Part shown: piece by piece, positions 22,362 to 30,567 of the stretch | Position numbering within the stretch: position 1 is the stretch's first letter | Layout of the letters: each line of letters starts with the position of its first letter | From: Streptomyces corallincola | GTDB lineage: Bacteria; Actinomycetota; Actinomycetes; Streptomycetales; Streptomycetaceae | Direction: 5' to 3' | Assembly: GCF_019104725.1 (NCBI RefSeq) | Contig: NZ_JAHRXF010000059.1 | Location: 1 to 32,586, forward strand | DNA length: 32,586 nt | Position numbers and translations under genes: made by a program | The notes under the pieces: model-generated | The model's database searches: none | Seen by the model: the letters and a program-made list of their open reading frames with translations, nothing else | What the model was told of the DNA's origin: nothing

Positions 22362-24563
22362 ATGGCCGACCCCTCCAGCTACCGCCCCAGGCCGGGTGAC
22401 ATCCCGGACACTCCGGGGGTGTACAGGTTCCGCGACGAGCACCGCCGGGTGATCTACGTCGGGAAGGCGAAAAGCCTGCGCCAGCGCCTGGCCAACTACT
22501 TCCAGGACCTGGCGAACCTGCACCCGCGCACCCGGACGATGGTGACCACCGCCGCGTCCGTGGAGTGGACCGTGGTCTCCACCGAGGTGGAGGCGCTGCA
22601 GCTGGAGTACTCCTGGATCAAGGAGTACGACCCCCGGTTCAACGTCAAGTACCGCGACGACAAGAGCTACCCGTACCTCGCCGTGACGATGAACGAGGAG
22701 TTCCCGCGCGTGCAGGTGATGCGCGGTCACAAACGCAAGGGCGTCCGGTACTTCGGCCCCTACGCGCACGCCTGGGCCATCCGGGACACCGTCGATCTGC
22801 TGCTGCGGGTCTTCCCCGTACGCACCTGCTCCGCCGGGGTCTTCAAGAACGCCGCCCGCACCGGCCGTCCCTGCCTGCTCGGTTACATCGGCAAGTGCTC
22901 CGCGCCCTGCGTCGGCCGGATCGACGCCGCCGACCACTGGGACCTCGCCGACGAGTTCTGCGACTTCATGGCGGGCCGCACCGGCACCCATCTGCGCCGC
23001 CTGGAGAAGCAGATGGCCGAGGCCGCCGAGGAGATGGAGTACGAACGCGCCGCCCGGCTCCGCGACGACATCGGGGCGCTCAGGAAGGCCCTGGAGAAGA
23101 ACGCGGTCGTGCTCGCCGACGCCACCGACGCCGACCTCGTCGCGGTCGCCGAGGACGAGCTGGAGGCGGCCGTCCAGATCTTCCACGTACGCGGCGGCCG
23201 GGTGCGCGGCCAGCGCGGCTGGGTCACCGACAAGGTCGAGGACGTCACCACCGGCGCCCTCGTCGAACACGCCCTCCAGCAGCTGTACGGCGAGGAGACC
23301 GGCGACGCCGTCCCCAAGGAGGTCCTGGTCCCGGCGCTGCCCGAACCCGTCGAGCCGGTCCAGGAGTGGCTGACCGGCCGACGCGGGGCCAACGTCTCGC
23401 TGCGCATCCCGCAGCGCGGCGACAAGAAGGCCCTCATGGAGACCGTGGAACGCAACGCCCAGCAGGCGCTCGCGCTGCACAAGACCAAGCGCGCCTCCGA
23501 CCTCACCACCCGCTCCCGCGCTCTGGAGGAGATCGCCGACGCCCTCGACCTCGACAGCGCTCCGCTGCGCATCGAGTGTTACGACATCTCCCACCTCCAG
23601 GGCGACGACGTGGTCGCCTCGATGGTCGTTTTCGAGGACGGGCTCCAGCGCAAGGGGGAGTACCGCCGCTTCCAGATCAAGGGGTTCGCCGGGCAGGACG
23701 ACGTGCGCTCCATGCACGAGGTCATCACCCGCCGCTTCCGCCGCTACCTCGCGGAGAAGGAACGCACCGGCGAGTGGACCGACGCCGACGGCCTCCCTGC
23801 GGACCCTGTCCCAGCCGACGGCGCGCCCGAGATCGGCACACCCGACACGGTCCCGTCCGACACCGCCCCCTCCGGGACCGCCACTGCCCCGGACACCGTT
23901 CCCTCCGGGATCGCCCCCTCCGGGATCGCCGCCCCCGACGACGGCCTCCTCGGCGCCCCGCTGAAGGACGACGACGGCCGCCCCCGGAAGTTCGCCTACC
24001 CGCCCCAGCTCGTCGTCGTGGACGGCGGACAGCCCCAGGTCGCCGCCGCCCGCCGGGCCCTGGACGAACTCGGTATCGACGACATCGCCGTGTGCGGCCT
24101 CGCCAAGCGGCTGGAGGAGGTCTGGCTGCCCGGCGAGGACGACCCCGTGGTGCTGCCCCGCACCAGCGAGGGCCTCTATCTCCTCCAGCGCGTCCGCGAC
24201 GAGGCGCACCGCTTCGCCATCACCTACCAGCGCACCAGACGTGCCAAGCGGTTCCGCGCCGGACCCCTGGACGACGTACCCGGCCTCGGGGACACCCGGA
24301 AACAGGCACTCGTCAGGCATTTCGGCTCGGTGAAGAAGCTCCGGTCCGCCACAATCGAACAGATCCAGGAAGTGCCCGGCATAGGCCGCAAGACGGCCGA
24401 GACCATCGCCGCGGCCCTCGCCCGGACGGCACCGGCCGCACCCGCCGTGAACACGGCGACCGGAGAGATCATTGACGACGGGGAACCCGGCACGACGGCG
24501 GACTCCCCGGGGGAACCCGTGACCGCGGGCCTCCCCGACGACCGACGGGGGCAGGAGACATGA
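22362..24563 (+). CDS. uvrC: Excinuclease ABC subunit C
   Basis: UvrC makes both incisions around damage held by UvrB. The 733-aa protein is longer than the ~610 aa of E. coli UvrC. The N-terminal GIY-YIG nuclease (about 16-95) has PGVYRF, VIYVGKAKSLRQRL with Arg40, and later FNVKYRDDKSYPYL; it makes the 3' cut. A cysteine cluster (CSAG, CLLGYIGKCSAPC) near 150-187 could hold a metal. The UVR domain (about 214-244) contacts UvrB. The RNase-H-like 5' nuclease begins at CYDISHLQGDD with catalytic Asp408. It is interrupted by a Pro/Thr/Ser-rich insertion (about 475-530) before VVVDGGQPQ. Two helix-hairpin-helix motifs (VPGLGD, VPGIGRKTA) close the conserved part. The ATG at 22362 is fixed by the damage promoter. 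Its TGA overlaps the rapZ ATG, starting a four-gene operon ending with whiA. Confidence 0.96.
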   Translation: MADPSSYRPRPGDIPDTPGVYRFRDEHRRVIYVGKAKSLRQRLANYFQDLANLHPRTRTMVTTAASVEWTVVSTEVEALQLEYSWIKEYDPRFNVKYRDDKSYPYLAVTMNEEFPRVQVMRGHKRKGVRYFGPYAHAWAIRDTVDLLLRVFPVRTCSAGVFKNAARTGRPCLLGYIGKCSAPCVGRIDAADHWDLADEFCDFMAGRTGTHLRRLEKQMAEAAEEMEYERAARLRDDIGALRKALEKNAVVLADATDADLVAVAEDELEAAVQIFHVRGGRVRGQRGWVTDKVEDVTTGALVEHALQQLYGEETGDAVPKEVLVPALPEPVEPVQEWLTGRRGANVSLRIPQRGDKKALMETVERNAQQALALHKTKRASDLTTRSRALEEIADALDLDSAPLRIECYDISHLQGDDVVASMVVFEDGLQRKGEYRRFQIKGFAGQDDVRSMHEVITRRFRRYLAEKERTGEWTDADGLPADPVPADGAPEIGTPDTVPSDTAPSGTATAPDTVPSGIAPSGIAAPDDGLLGAPLKDDDGRPRKFAYPPQLVVVDGGQPQVAAARRALDELGIDDIAVCGLAKRLEEVWLPGEDDPVVLPRTSEGLYLLQRVRDEAHRFAITYQRTRRAKRFRAGPLDDVPGLGDTRKQALVRHFGSVKKLRSATIEQIQEVPGIGRKTAETIAAALARTAPAAPAVNTATGEIIDDGEPGTTADSPGEPVTAGLPDDRRGQET

Positions 24564-25555
24564 GCGAGCACGACGCACGGCCCGCAGCAGACCCGGCGCG
24601 AGAACGGACGCCCGCCGGGGAGCCGCACCAGGCGGCCCAGACAGACGGAGCACAGGTGAGCACCGACACCACCCCGGCCGCGACCCCCGAGGCGGCCATC
24701 CCCGAACTGGTCATCATCTCCGGCATGTCCGGGGCCGGGCGGTCCACCGCCGCCAAGTGCCTGGAGGACCTCGGCTGGTTCGTCGTGGACAACCTGCCGC
24801 CCGCCCTCATCCCCACGATGGTCGAACTCGGCGCCCGCTCCCAGGGCAACGTGGCGCGGATCGCCGTCGTCGTGGACGTGCGCGGCAGACGCTTCTTCGA
24901 CAATCTGCGCGAATCCCTCGCCGACCTCGACAGCCGGGGTGTCACCCGGCGCATCGTCTTCCTGGAGTCCTCCGACGAGGCCTTGGTGCGCCGCTTCGAG
25001 TCGGTGCGCCGCCCGCACCCCCTCCAGGGCGACGGCCGCATCGTGGATGGCATCGCCGCCGAACGCGAACTCCTGCGGGAACTGCGCGGCGACGCCGACC
25101 TCGTCATCGACACCTCCAGCCTCAACGTGCACGAACTGCGCGCCAAGATGGACGCCCAGTTCGCGGGCGACGAGGAACCCGAACTCCGGGCCACCGTCAT
25201 GTCGTTCGGCTTCAAGTACGGGCTGCCCGTGGACGCCGACCTCGTCGCCGACATGCGCTTCCTGCCCAACCCGCACTGGGTGCCCGAGCTTCGCCCCTTC
25301 ACCGGCGTCAACGAGGAGGTCGCCGCGTACGTCTTCAACCAGCCCGGCGCCAAGGAGTTCCTCGACCGGTACGCCGAGCTGCTGCGCCTCATCGCCGCCG
25401 GATACCGGCGCGAGGGCAAGCGGTACGTGACCATCGCCATCGGCTGCACCGGCGGCAAGCACCGCTCGGTCGCCATGTCGGAGAAGCTCGCCGCGCGCCT
25501 CGCGGCCGAGGGAGTCGAGACGGTGGTCGTGCACCGGGACATGGGACGGGAATGA
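24560..25555 (+). CDS. rapZ: RapZ-family nucleotide-binding protein
   Basis: A 331-aa P-loop protein of the RapZ/YvcJ family. In E. coli RapZ is an RNA-binding adaptor controlling glucosamine-6-phosphate synthase; in Gram-positive bacteria it is a nucleotide-binding protein of uncertain role. The P-loop is GMSGAGRS (55-62), with Arg61 where most families have Lys. It is followed by CLEDLGWFVVDNLPP (67-81), the SFGFKYGLPVDADLV motif (about 215-229), FLPNPHW and the GCTGGKHRSV motif (about 296-305). The first ~48 residues are a disordered-looking Ala/Thr/Pro-rich extension; a GTG at 24656 preceded by GGAG is an alternative start giving 299 aa. ATG overlaps the uvrC stop (ATGA), and its own stop overlaps yvcK (ATGA). 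The rapZ-yvcK-whiA order is widely conserved in Gram-positive bacteria. Confidence 0.94.
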   Translation: MSEHDARPAADPARERTPAGEPHQAAQTDGAQVSTDTTPAATPEAAIPELVIISGMSGAGRSTAAKCLEDLGWFVVDNLPPALIPTMVELGARSQGNVARIAVVVDVRGRRFFDNLRESLADLDSRGVTRRIVFLESSDEALVRRFESVRRPHPLQGDGRIVDGIAAERELLRELRGDADLVIDTSSLNVHELRAKMDAQFAGDEEPELRATVMSFGFKYGLPVDADLVADMRFLPNPHWVPELRPFTGVNEEVAAYVFNQPGAKEFLDRYAELLRLIAAGYRREGKRYVTIAIGCTGGKHRSVAMSEKLAARLAAEGVETVVVHRDMGRE

Positions 25556-26646
25556 CAGGACGTACACCGCGGCTGGGCCGGTTGCGCCGGGTGGTGCCGG
25601 AGGGCCGTACCGGCCGGGCCGCGGCCGAGGGGCGGGCCGACCGGCCCGTCGAGGCCCGCGGCGCCCGGCCGCGCAGACGCGGCGCCCAGCCCAAGGTCGT
25701 CGCTCTCGGCGGCGGCATGGGCCTGTCCGCCTCGCTCGCCGCGCTGCGCCGGATCACCGGCGACCTCACGGCCGTCGTCACCGTCGCCGACGACGGCGGC
25801 TCCAGCGGACGGCTCCGCGACGAACTGGGTGTGCTGCCCCCCGGTGATCTGCGCAAGGCGCTGGCCGCGCTCTGCGGCGACGACGACTGGGGGCAGACCT
25901 GGGCCCGCGTCATCCAGCACCGCTTCCAGTCGCGGGGCGAGATGCACGGCCACGCCGTCGGCAATCTGCTGATCGTCGCCCTGTGGGAGCAGCTCGGCGA
26001 CCACGTCCAGGCCCTCGACCTGGTCGGCAAGCTGCTCGGCGCGCACGGACGGGTGCTGCCGATGTCCGCCGTGCCGCTGGAACTCCAGGCGCTGGTGCGG
26101 GGCCACGACCCGGAGCGCCCCGACGACGTGGACACCGTGCGCGGCCAGGCCACGGTGGCGCTCACCCCCGGCGAGGTGCAGTCCGTGCACCTCGTCCCGC
26201 ACGACCCGCCCGCCGTGCCCGAGGCGGTGGCGGCCGTGCTGGACGCGGACTGGGTGGTGCTCGGTCCCGGCTCCTGGTTCTCCTCCGTCATCCCGCACCT
26301 CCTCGTGCCCGAACTGCTCGACGCGCTCTCCGCGACCAAGGCCCGCCGGGTGCTGCCGCTCAACCTCGCCCCGCAACCCGGAGAAACCGACGGCTTCTCA
26401 CCGCAGCGTCATTTGGAGGTTTTGGGGCGACACGCCCCTAAACTCGCCCTGGACGTGGTGCTGGCCGACGAGGCCGCGGTGCCCGACCGCGACTCGCTCA
26501 CCGAAGCCGCCAAGCGGCTGGGCGCCGCGGTCGAGCTGGCGCCGGTGGCCCGGACCGACGGAAGCCCCCGGCACGACCCGGAGCTGCTGGCCGCCGCGTA
26601 CGACCGTATTTTTCGGATGCATGGAAGGATCGGCCCATGGCGATGA
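25552..26646 (+). CDS. yvcK: YvcK/CofD-like protein (GlmR-type)
   Basis: A 364-aa member of the CofD/YvcK superfamily. In Bacillus and mycobacteria these proteins bind UDP-sugars and control carbon flux into cell-wall precursors. Key elements are VVALGGGMGLSASLAALRRI (about 49-68), TVADDGGSSGRLRDELG (77-93) and PPGDLRKALAAL. GNLLIVALWEQLG (about 140-152) and VLGPGSWFSSVIPHLLV (about 237-253) follow. About 45 Arg/Ala-rich residues precede the core and are not part of the fold. The start overlaps the rapZ stop as ATGA. The last 10 bp overlap the whiA start region. Codons 287-298, at 26410-26445, are highly unusual for this genome and hide a palindrome and -10, probably the internal promoter of whiA. 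The GlmR-like function is by family inference. Confidence 0.93.
   Translation: MTGRTPRLGRLRRVVPEGRTGRAAAEGRADRPVEARGARPRRRGAQPKVVALGGGMGLSASLAALRRITGDLTAVVTVADDGGSSGRLRDELGVLPPGDLRKALAALCGDDDWGQTWARVIQHRFQSRGEMHGHAVGNLLIVALWEQLGDHVQALDLVGKLLGAHGRVLPMSAVPLELQALVRGHDPERPDDVDTVRGQATVALTPGEVQSVHLVPHDPPAVPEAVAAVLDADWVVLGPGSWFSSVIPHLLVPELLDALSATKARRVLPLNLAPQPGETDGFSPQRHLEVLGRHAPKLALDVVLADEAAVPDRDSLTEAAKRLGAAVELAPVARTDGSPRHDPELLAAAYDRIFRMHGRIGPWR
26413..26444 (+). promoter_or_regulatory. Candidate internal whiA promoter with GACAC palindrome inside yvcK
   Basis: GGGGCG (26424-26429), ACA, CGCCCC (26433-26438) form a perfect inverted repeat whose centre reads GACAC, the core of the known WhiA recognition sequence. 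A TAAACT hexamer (26439-26444) is a good -10 and would start transcription near 26451, about 186 nt before whiA. TTGGAG (26413-26418) is a -35-like element, though its 20-nt spacing is long. From memory, S. coelicolor whiA has a developmentally induced promoter within the preceding gene, controlled by WhiA itself; this segment fits that description. Confidence 0.6.
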
Positions 26647-27626
26647 CGGCAGCGGTGAAGGACGAGATCTCCCGGCTCCCCGTCACCCGTACCTGCTGCA
26701 GAAAGGCGGAGGTCTCCGCCATCCTGCGGTTCGCCGGCGGCCTCCATCTGGTGAGCGGGCGCATTGTGATCGAGGCGGAGCTGGACACGGCGATGGCGGC
26801 CCGGCGCCTCAAGCGGGACATCCTGGAGATCTTCGGGCACAGCTCCGAACTGATCGTGATGGCGCCCGGCGGACTGCGCCGCGGCTCCCGTTACGTGGTG
26901 CGCGTGGTCGCCGGTGGTGACCAACTGGCCCGGCAGACCGGTCTGGTGGACGGGCGGGGCCGACCGATCCGCGGGCTGCCGCCGCAGGTGGTCTCGGGGG
27001 CCACCTGCGACGCCGAGGCCGCCTGGCGGGGCGCGTTCCTCGCGCACGGCTCGCTCACCGAGCCCGGCCGCTCCTCCTCCCTCGAAGTGACCTGCCCCGG
27101 CCCCGAGGCCGCGCTCGCCCTGGTCGGCGCGGCCCGGAGGCTGTCCATCGCGGCCAAGGCGCGCGAGGTGCGCGGGGTGGACCGGGTGGTCGTCCGGGAC
27201 GGCGACGCGATCGGCGCCCTGCTGACCCGGCTCGGCGCGCACGAGTCGGTGCTCGCCTGGGAGGAGCGCCGGATGCGGCGCGAGGTCCGGGCCACCGCCA
27301 ACCGGCTCGCCAACTTCGACGACGCCAACCTGCGCCGTTCGGCACGGGCCGCCGTGGCGGCGGGCGCGCGGGTGCAGCGGGCGCTGGAGATCCTCGCCGA
27401 CGACGTGCCGGAGCATCTGGCGGCGGCCGGGCGGCTGCGCATGGAGCACAAGCAGGCGTCGCTCGAGGAGTTGGGCGCCCTCGCCGACCCGCCGCTCACC
27501 AAGGACGCGGTCGCCGGGCGCATTCGCCGTCTGCTGGCGATGGCCGACAAGCGCGCCTCCGACCTGGGCATCCCCAGCACCGAGGCCAACCTCTCCGACG
27601 AACTGGCGGACAGCCTCTCGGGCTGA
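26637..27626 (+). CDS. whiA: Sporulation regulator WhiA
   Basis: WhiA is a DNA-binding protein needed for the switch from aerial growth to sporulation septation in Streptomyces. It acts with WhiB on shared targets such as ftsZ. The 329-aa protein has the conserved start TAAVKDEISRLPVTRTCCRKAE. Degenerate LAGLIDADG homing-endonuclease-like domains follow (about 20-215: EVSAILRFAGGLH, AWRGAFLAHGSL). The C-terminal helix-turn-helix domain (about 225-315) includes RATANRLANFDDANLRR and LEELGALADPPLTKDAVAGRIRRL. It lacks nuclease catalytic residues, as is usual. ATG 26637 follows GGAAGGA by 7 nt and overlaps yvcK by 10 bp; an ATG two codons later is also possible. It can be transcribed from the uvrC damage promoter by read-through and probably from an internal promoter inside yvcK. 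A very strong hairpin follows. Confidence 0.97.
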   Translation: MAMTAAVKDEISRLPVTRTCCRKAEVSAILRFAGGLHLVSGRIVIEAELDTAMAARRLKRDILEIFGHSSELIVMAPGGLRRGSRYVVRVVAGGDQLARQTGLVDGRGRPIRGLPPQVVSGATCDAEAAWRGAFLAHGSLTEPGRSSSLEVTCPGPEAALALVGAARRLSIAAKAREVRGVDRVVVRDGDAIGALLTRLGAHESVLAWEERRMRREVRATANRLANFDDANLRRSARAAVAAGARVQRALEILADDVPEHLAAAGRLRMEHKQASLEELGALADPPLTKDAVAGRIRRLLAMADKRASDLGIPSTEANLSDELADSLSG

Positions 27627-27650
27627 CCCCGGCCCGGCACGACACACCCC

Positions 27651-27689
27651 CGCACCGGCGGCCCGCCTCGACGGCGGGCCGCCGGTGCG
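27651..27689 (+). terminator. Strong terminator hairpin after whiA
   Basis: A perfect 17-bp stem, CGCACCGGCGGCCCGCC (27651-27667) with its exact complement at 27673-27689, encloses the 5-nt loop TCGAC. It closes the uvrC-rapZ-yvcK-whiA operon 24 nt after the whiA stop. Confidence 0.9.
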
Positions 27690-27781
27690 CTCATGTCCCC
27701 TCCGGGGGCCACCCGCCCCCGACGCCCGTCACAAGATCCCGCCCCCCAGCGCCCCCGTCACCGCCCCCCCTCCAAGAGCCG

Positions 27782-27886
27782 TACTCCGGGGCCCACATGC
27801 CCGCCGCCCCGCACACCGACGACGGCTGCAAGCACCTCACCCGCACCATCGACCTCACCGGTTGGACGACCCCTGTCAACAGGTGA
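27782..27886 (+). pseudogene. Possible relic of a zinc carboxypeptidase (M14-type) gene
   Basis: In one frame this stretch reads PYSGAHM, then about 20 residues including TDDGCKHLTRTIDLTG, and a TGA at 27884. The composition is protein-like, and the LTRTIDLTG pattern recalls the beta-rich domains of secreted M14 or M6 peptidases. Flanking sequence in the same frame is Pro-rich and looks non-coding. There is no ribosome site or start of its own. From memory, related Streptomyces carry a zinc carboxypeptidase gene between whiA and gap, so a decayed remnant is plausible. The rest of the 568-bp gap 27627-28194 holds the whiA terminator, a small GTGAGC/GCTCAC hairpin at 27941-27958 and the gap promoter region. 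Homology is not proven. Confidence 0.35.
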
Positions 27887-28113
27887 GCGCAACCCCCTCT
27901 CAACAGTGCGGAAAACGGGCGTTCGTTGTGTGTCTCTCAGGTGAGCCGCCCCGCTCACGAACGAGTGAAACAGGCCCTCGGCGGCCCCGGCATCAGTGGG
28001 CGAATCACCAGGAAAACACCGCCGATCCGGGGTGGTCCGTACGCTACTGGCCGGTAAGTTCCGCCTGCCCTCGTACGCGGCATCTCGATGTCACCGAGGG
28101 GGCCGTGGAGGGG

Positions 28114-28119
28114 TAGGGT
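28114..28119 (+). promoter_or_regulatory. Candidate -10 of gap
   Basis: TAGGGT is a good -10 hexamer about 75 bp before the gap start. The leader would be about 70 nt and contain a hairpin, CGCCGGC (28152-28158) with GCCGGCG (28167-28173), just before the ribosome site. No good -35 is present at 17-18 nt, and TACGCT (28040-28045) is an alternative upstream start. Confidence 0.4.
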
Positions 28120-28194
28120 CGTGGTTGGTCGGGGACATCCCAAACACAGCTCGCCGGCACCGCATGGCCGGCGTACCAACGAGGAGATCGGTTC

Positions 28195-29202
<1,008 letters not shown>

Positions 29203-29237
29203 TCGACCCGCGGCGGGCAGCCGAATGCGTCATCGCA

Positions 29238-29273
29238 GGGCTCGGGCAGCGCACCGTCGCGCTGTCCGGGCCC
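29238..29273 (+). terminator. Hairpin between gap and pgk
   Basis: A 15-bp stem with two G-U wobbles joins 29238-29252 (beginning GGGCTCGGG) to 29259-29273 around loop ACCGTC. It lies 36 nt after the gap stop. It may terminate or attenuate gap transcription before pgk. Confidence 0.7.
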
Positions 29274-29352
29274 TGACGCGCGTGCGCGACGTCCGCGCCC
29301 GGCCTGCGAAGATCAGCCCTCGTAGGAACCAGAGCTTCCAGGAGCCCCTGTC

Positions 29353-30564
29353 ATGAAGACCATCGACGAACTTCTCACCGCGGGAGTGGACGGCAAGCGG
29401 GTCTTCGTCCGTGCCGACCTCAACGTCCCGCTGGCGAACGGCGTCATCACCGACGACGGCCGCATCCGCGCCGTCCTGCCCACCGTCGAGGCGCTCGCCC
29501 GGGCGGGCGCCAAGGTGGTCGTCGCCTCGCACCTGGGCCGCCCCAAGGGCGCCCCGGACCCCGCCTTCTCGCTGCTGCCCGCCGCCGAGCGGCTCGGTGA
29601 ACTCCTCGGCGCGCCCGTCGCGTTCGCCGACGACACCGTCGGCCCGTCCGCCCACGCGGCGGTCGGGGGCCTCGAACCCGGCCAGGTCGCCGTCATCGAG
29701 AACCTGCGCTTCAACCCCGGCGAGACGTCCAAGGACGACACCGAGCGCGGCGAGTTCGCCGACCGCCTCGCCGCCCTCGCCGACGTCTACGTGGGCGACG
29801 GCTTCGGGGCCGTGCACCGCAAGCACGCCTCGGTGTACGACCTCCCGGCCCGCCTCCCGCACTACGCGGGCCACCTCATCGCCACCGAGGTCGGCGTCCT
29901 GAAGAAGCTCACCGACGACGTCCGCCGCCCCTACGCGGTCGTGCTCGGCGGCTCCAAGGTCTCCGACAAGCTGGCCGTCATCGACCAGCTGCTCGGCAAG
30001 GCCGACAGGCTCCTCGTCGGCGGCGGCATGGTCTTCACCTTCCTCAAGGCCCAGGGGTACGAGGTCGGCACCTCGCTGCTCCAGGAGGACCAGATCCCGG
30101 TCGTCCGGGAGTACATCGAGCGCGCCGCGAAGAACGGCGTCGAGCTGGTCCTGCCCCTCGACGTGGTGGTGGCCCCGGAGTTCCCGGACCTCCGGACCAA
30201 GGCTCCCTCCAGCCCCGCCGTCGTCGCCGCGGACGCCATGCCCGCCGACCGGCTCGGCCTGGACATCGGCCCCGAGTCCCGCGCGCTCTACGCCTCGAAG
30301 CTCGCCGACGCCGAGACCGTCTTCTGGAACGGTCCGATGGGCGTCTTCGAGCACCCCGACTACGCCGAGGGCACCCGCGCGGTCGCCCAGGCCCTCGTGG
30401 ACTCCGACGGGTTCACCGTCGTGGGCGGCGGTGACTCCGCCGCGGCCGTGCGTACGCTCGGCTTCGACGAGAACGCGTTCGGCCACATCTCGACCGGCGG
30501 CGGCGCCTCCCTCGAATACCTCGAGGGCAAGACGCTCCCCGGCCTCGCCGCACTGGAGGACTGA
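29353..30564 (+). CDS. pgk: Phosphoglycerate kinase
   Basis: PGK transfers phosphate from 1,3-bisphosphoglycerate to ADP. The 403-aa protein has the usual length. FVRADLNVPL (about 17-26) is the N-terminal substrate-binding signature. SHLGRPKG near 57-64 and FGAVHRKHASV (about 151-161) add basic substrate contacts. In the C-terminal nucleotide domain GGSKVSDKLAVI (about 198-209), FWNGPMGVFE (about 325-334) and the phosphate-binding GGGDSAAAV (about 358-366) are present. The ATG at 29353 has CAGGAG about 8 nt upstream. It is followed by tpiA after only 3 bp, so these two are translationally linked. Upstream hairpin 29238-29273 separates it from gap. Confidence 0.98.
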   Translation: MKTIDELLTAGVDGKRVFVRADLNVPLANGVITDDGRIRAVLPTVEALARAGAKVVVASHLGRPKGAPDPAFSLLPAAERLGELLGAPVAFADDTVGPSAHAAVGGLEPGQVAVIENLRFNPGETSKDDTERGEFADRLAALADVYVGDGFGAVHRKHASVYDLPARLPHYAGHLIATEVGVLKKLTDDVRRPYAVVLGGSKVSDKLAVIDQLLGKADRLLVGGGMVFTFLKAQGYEVGTSLLQEDQIPVVREYIERAAKNGVELVLPLDVVVAPEFPDLRTKAPSSPAVVAADAMPADRLGLDIGPESRALYASKLADAETVFWNGPMGVFEHPDYAEGTRAVAQALVDSDGFTVVGGGDSAAAVRTLGFDENAFGHISTGGGASLEYLEGKTLPGLAALED

Positions 30565-30567
30565 CCC

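Noticed and set aside
27685..28116. A 143-codon plus-strand frame between whiA and gap
   Set aside because: It begins inside the whiA terminator stem, has no ribosome site and is Pro/Arg/His-rich without motif. The protein-like islet is in a different frame.
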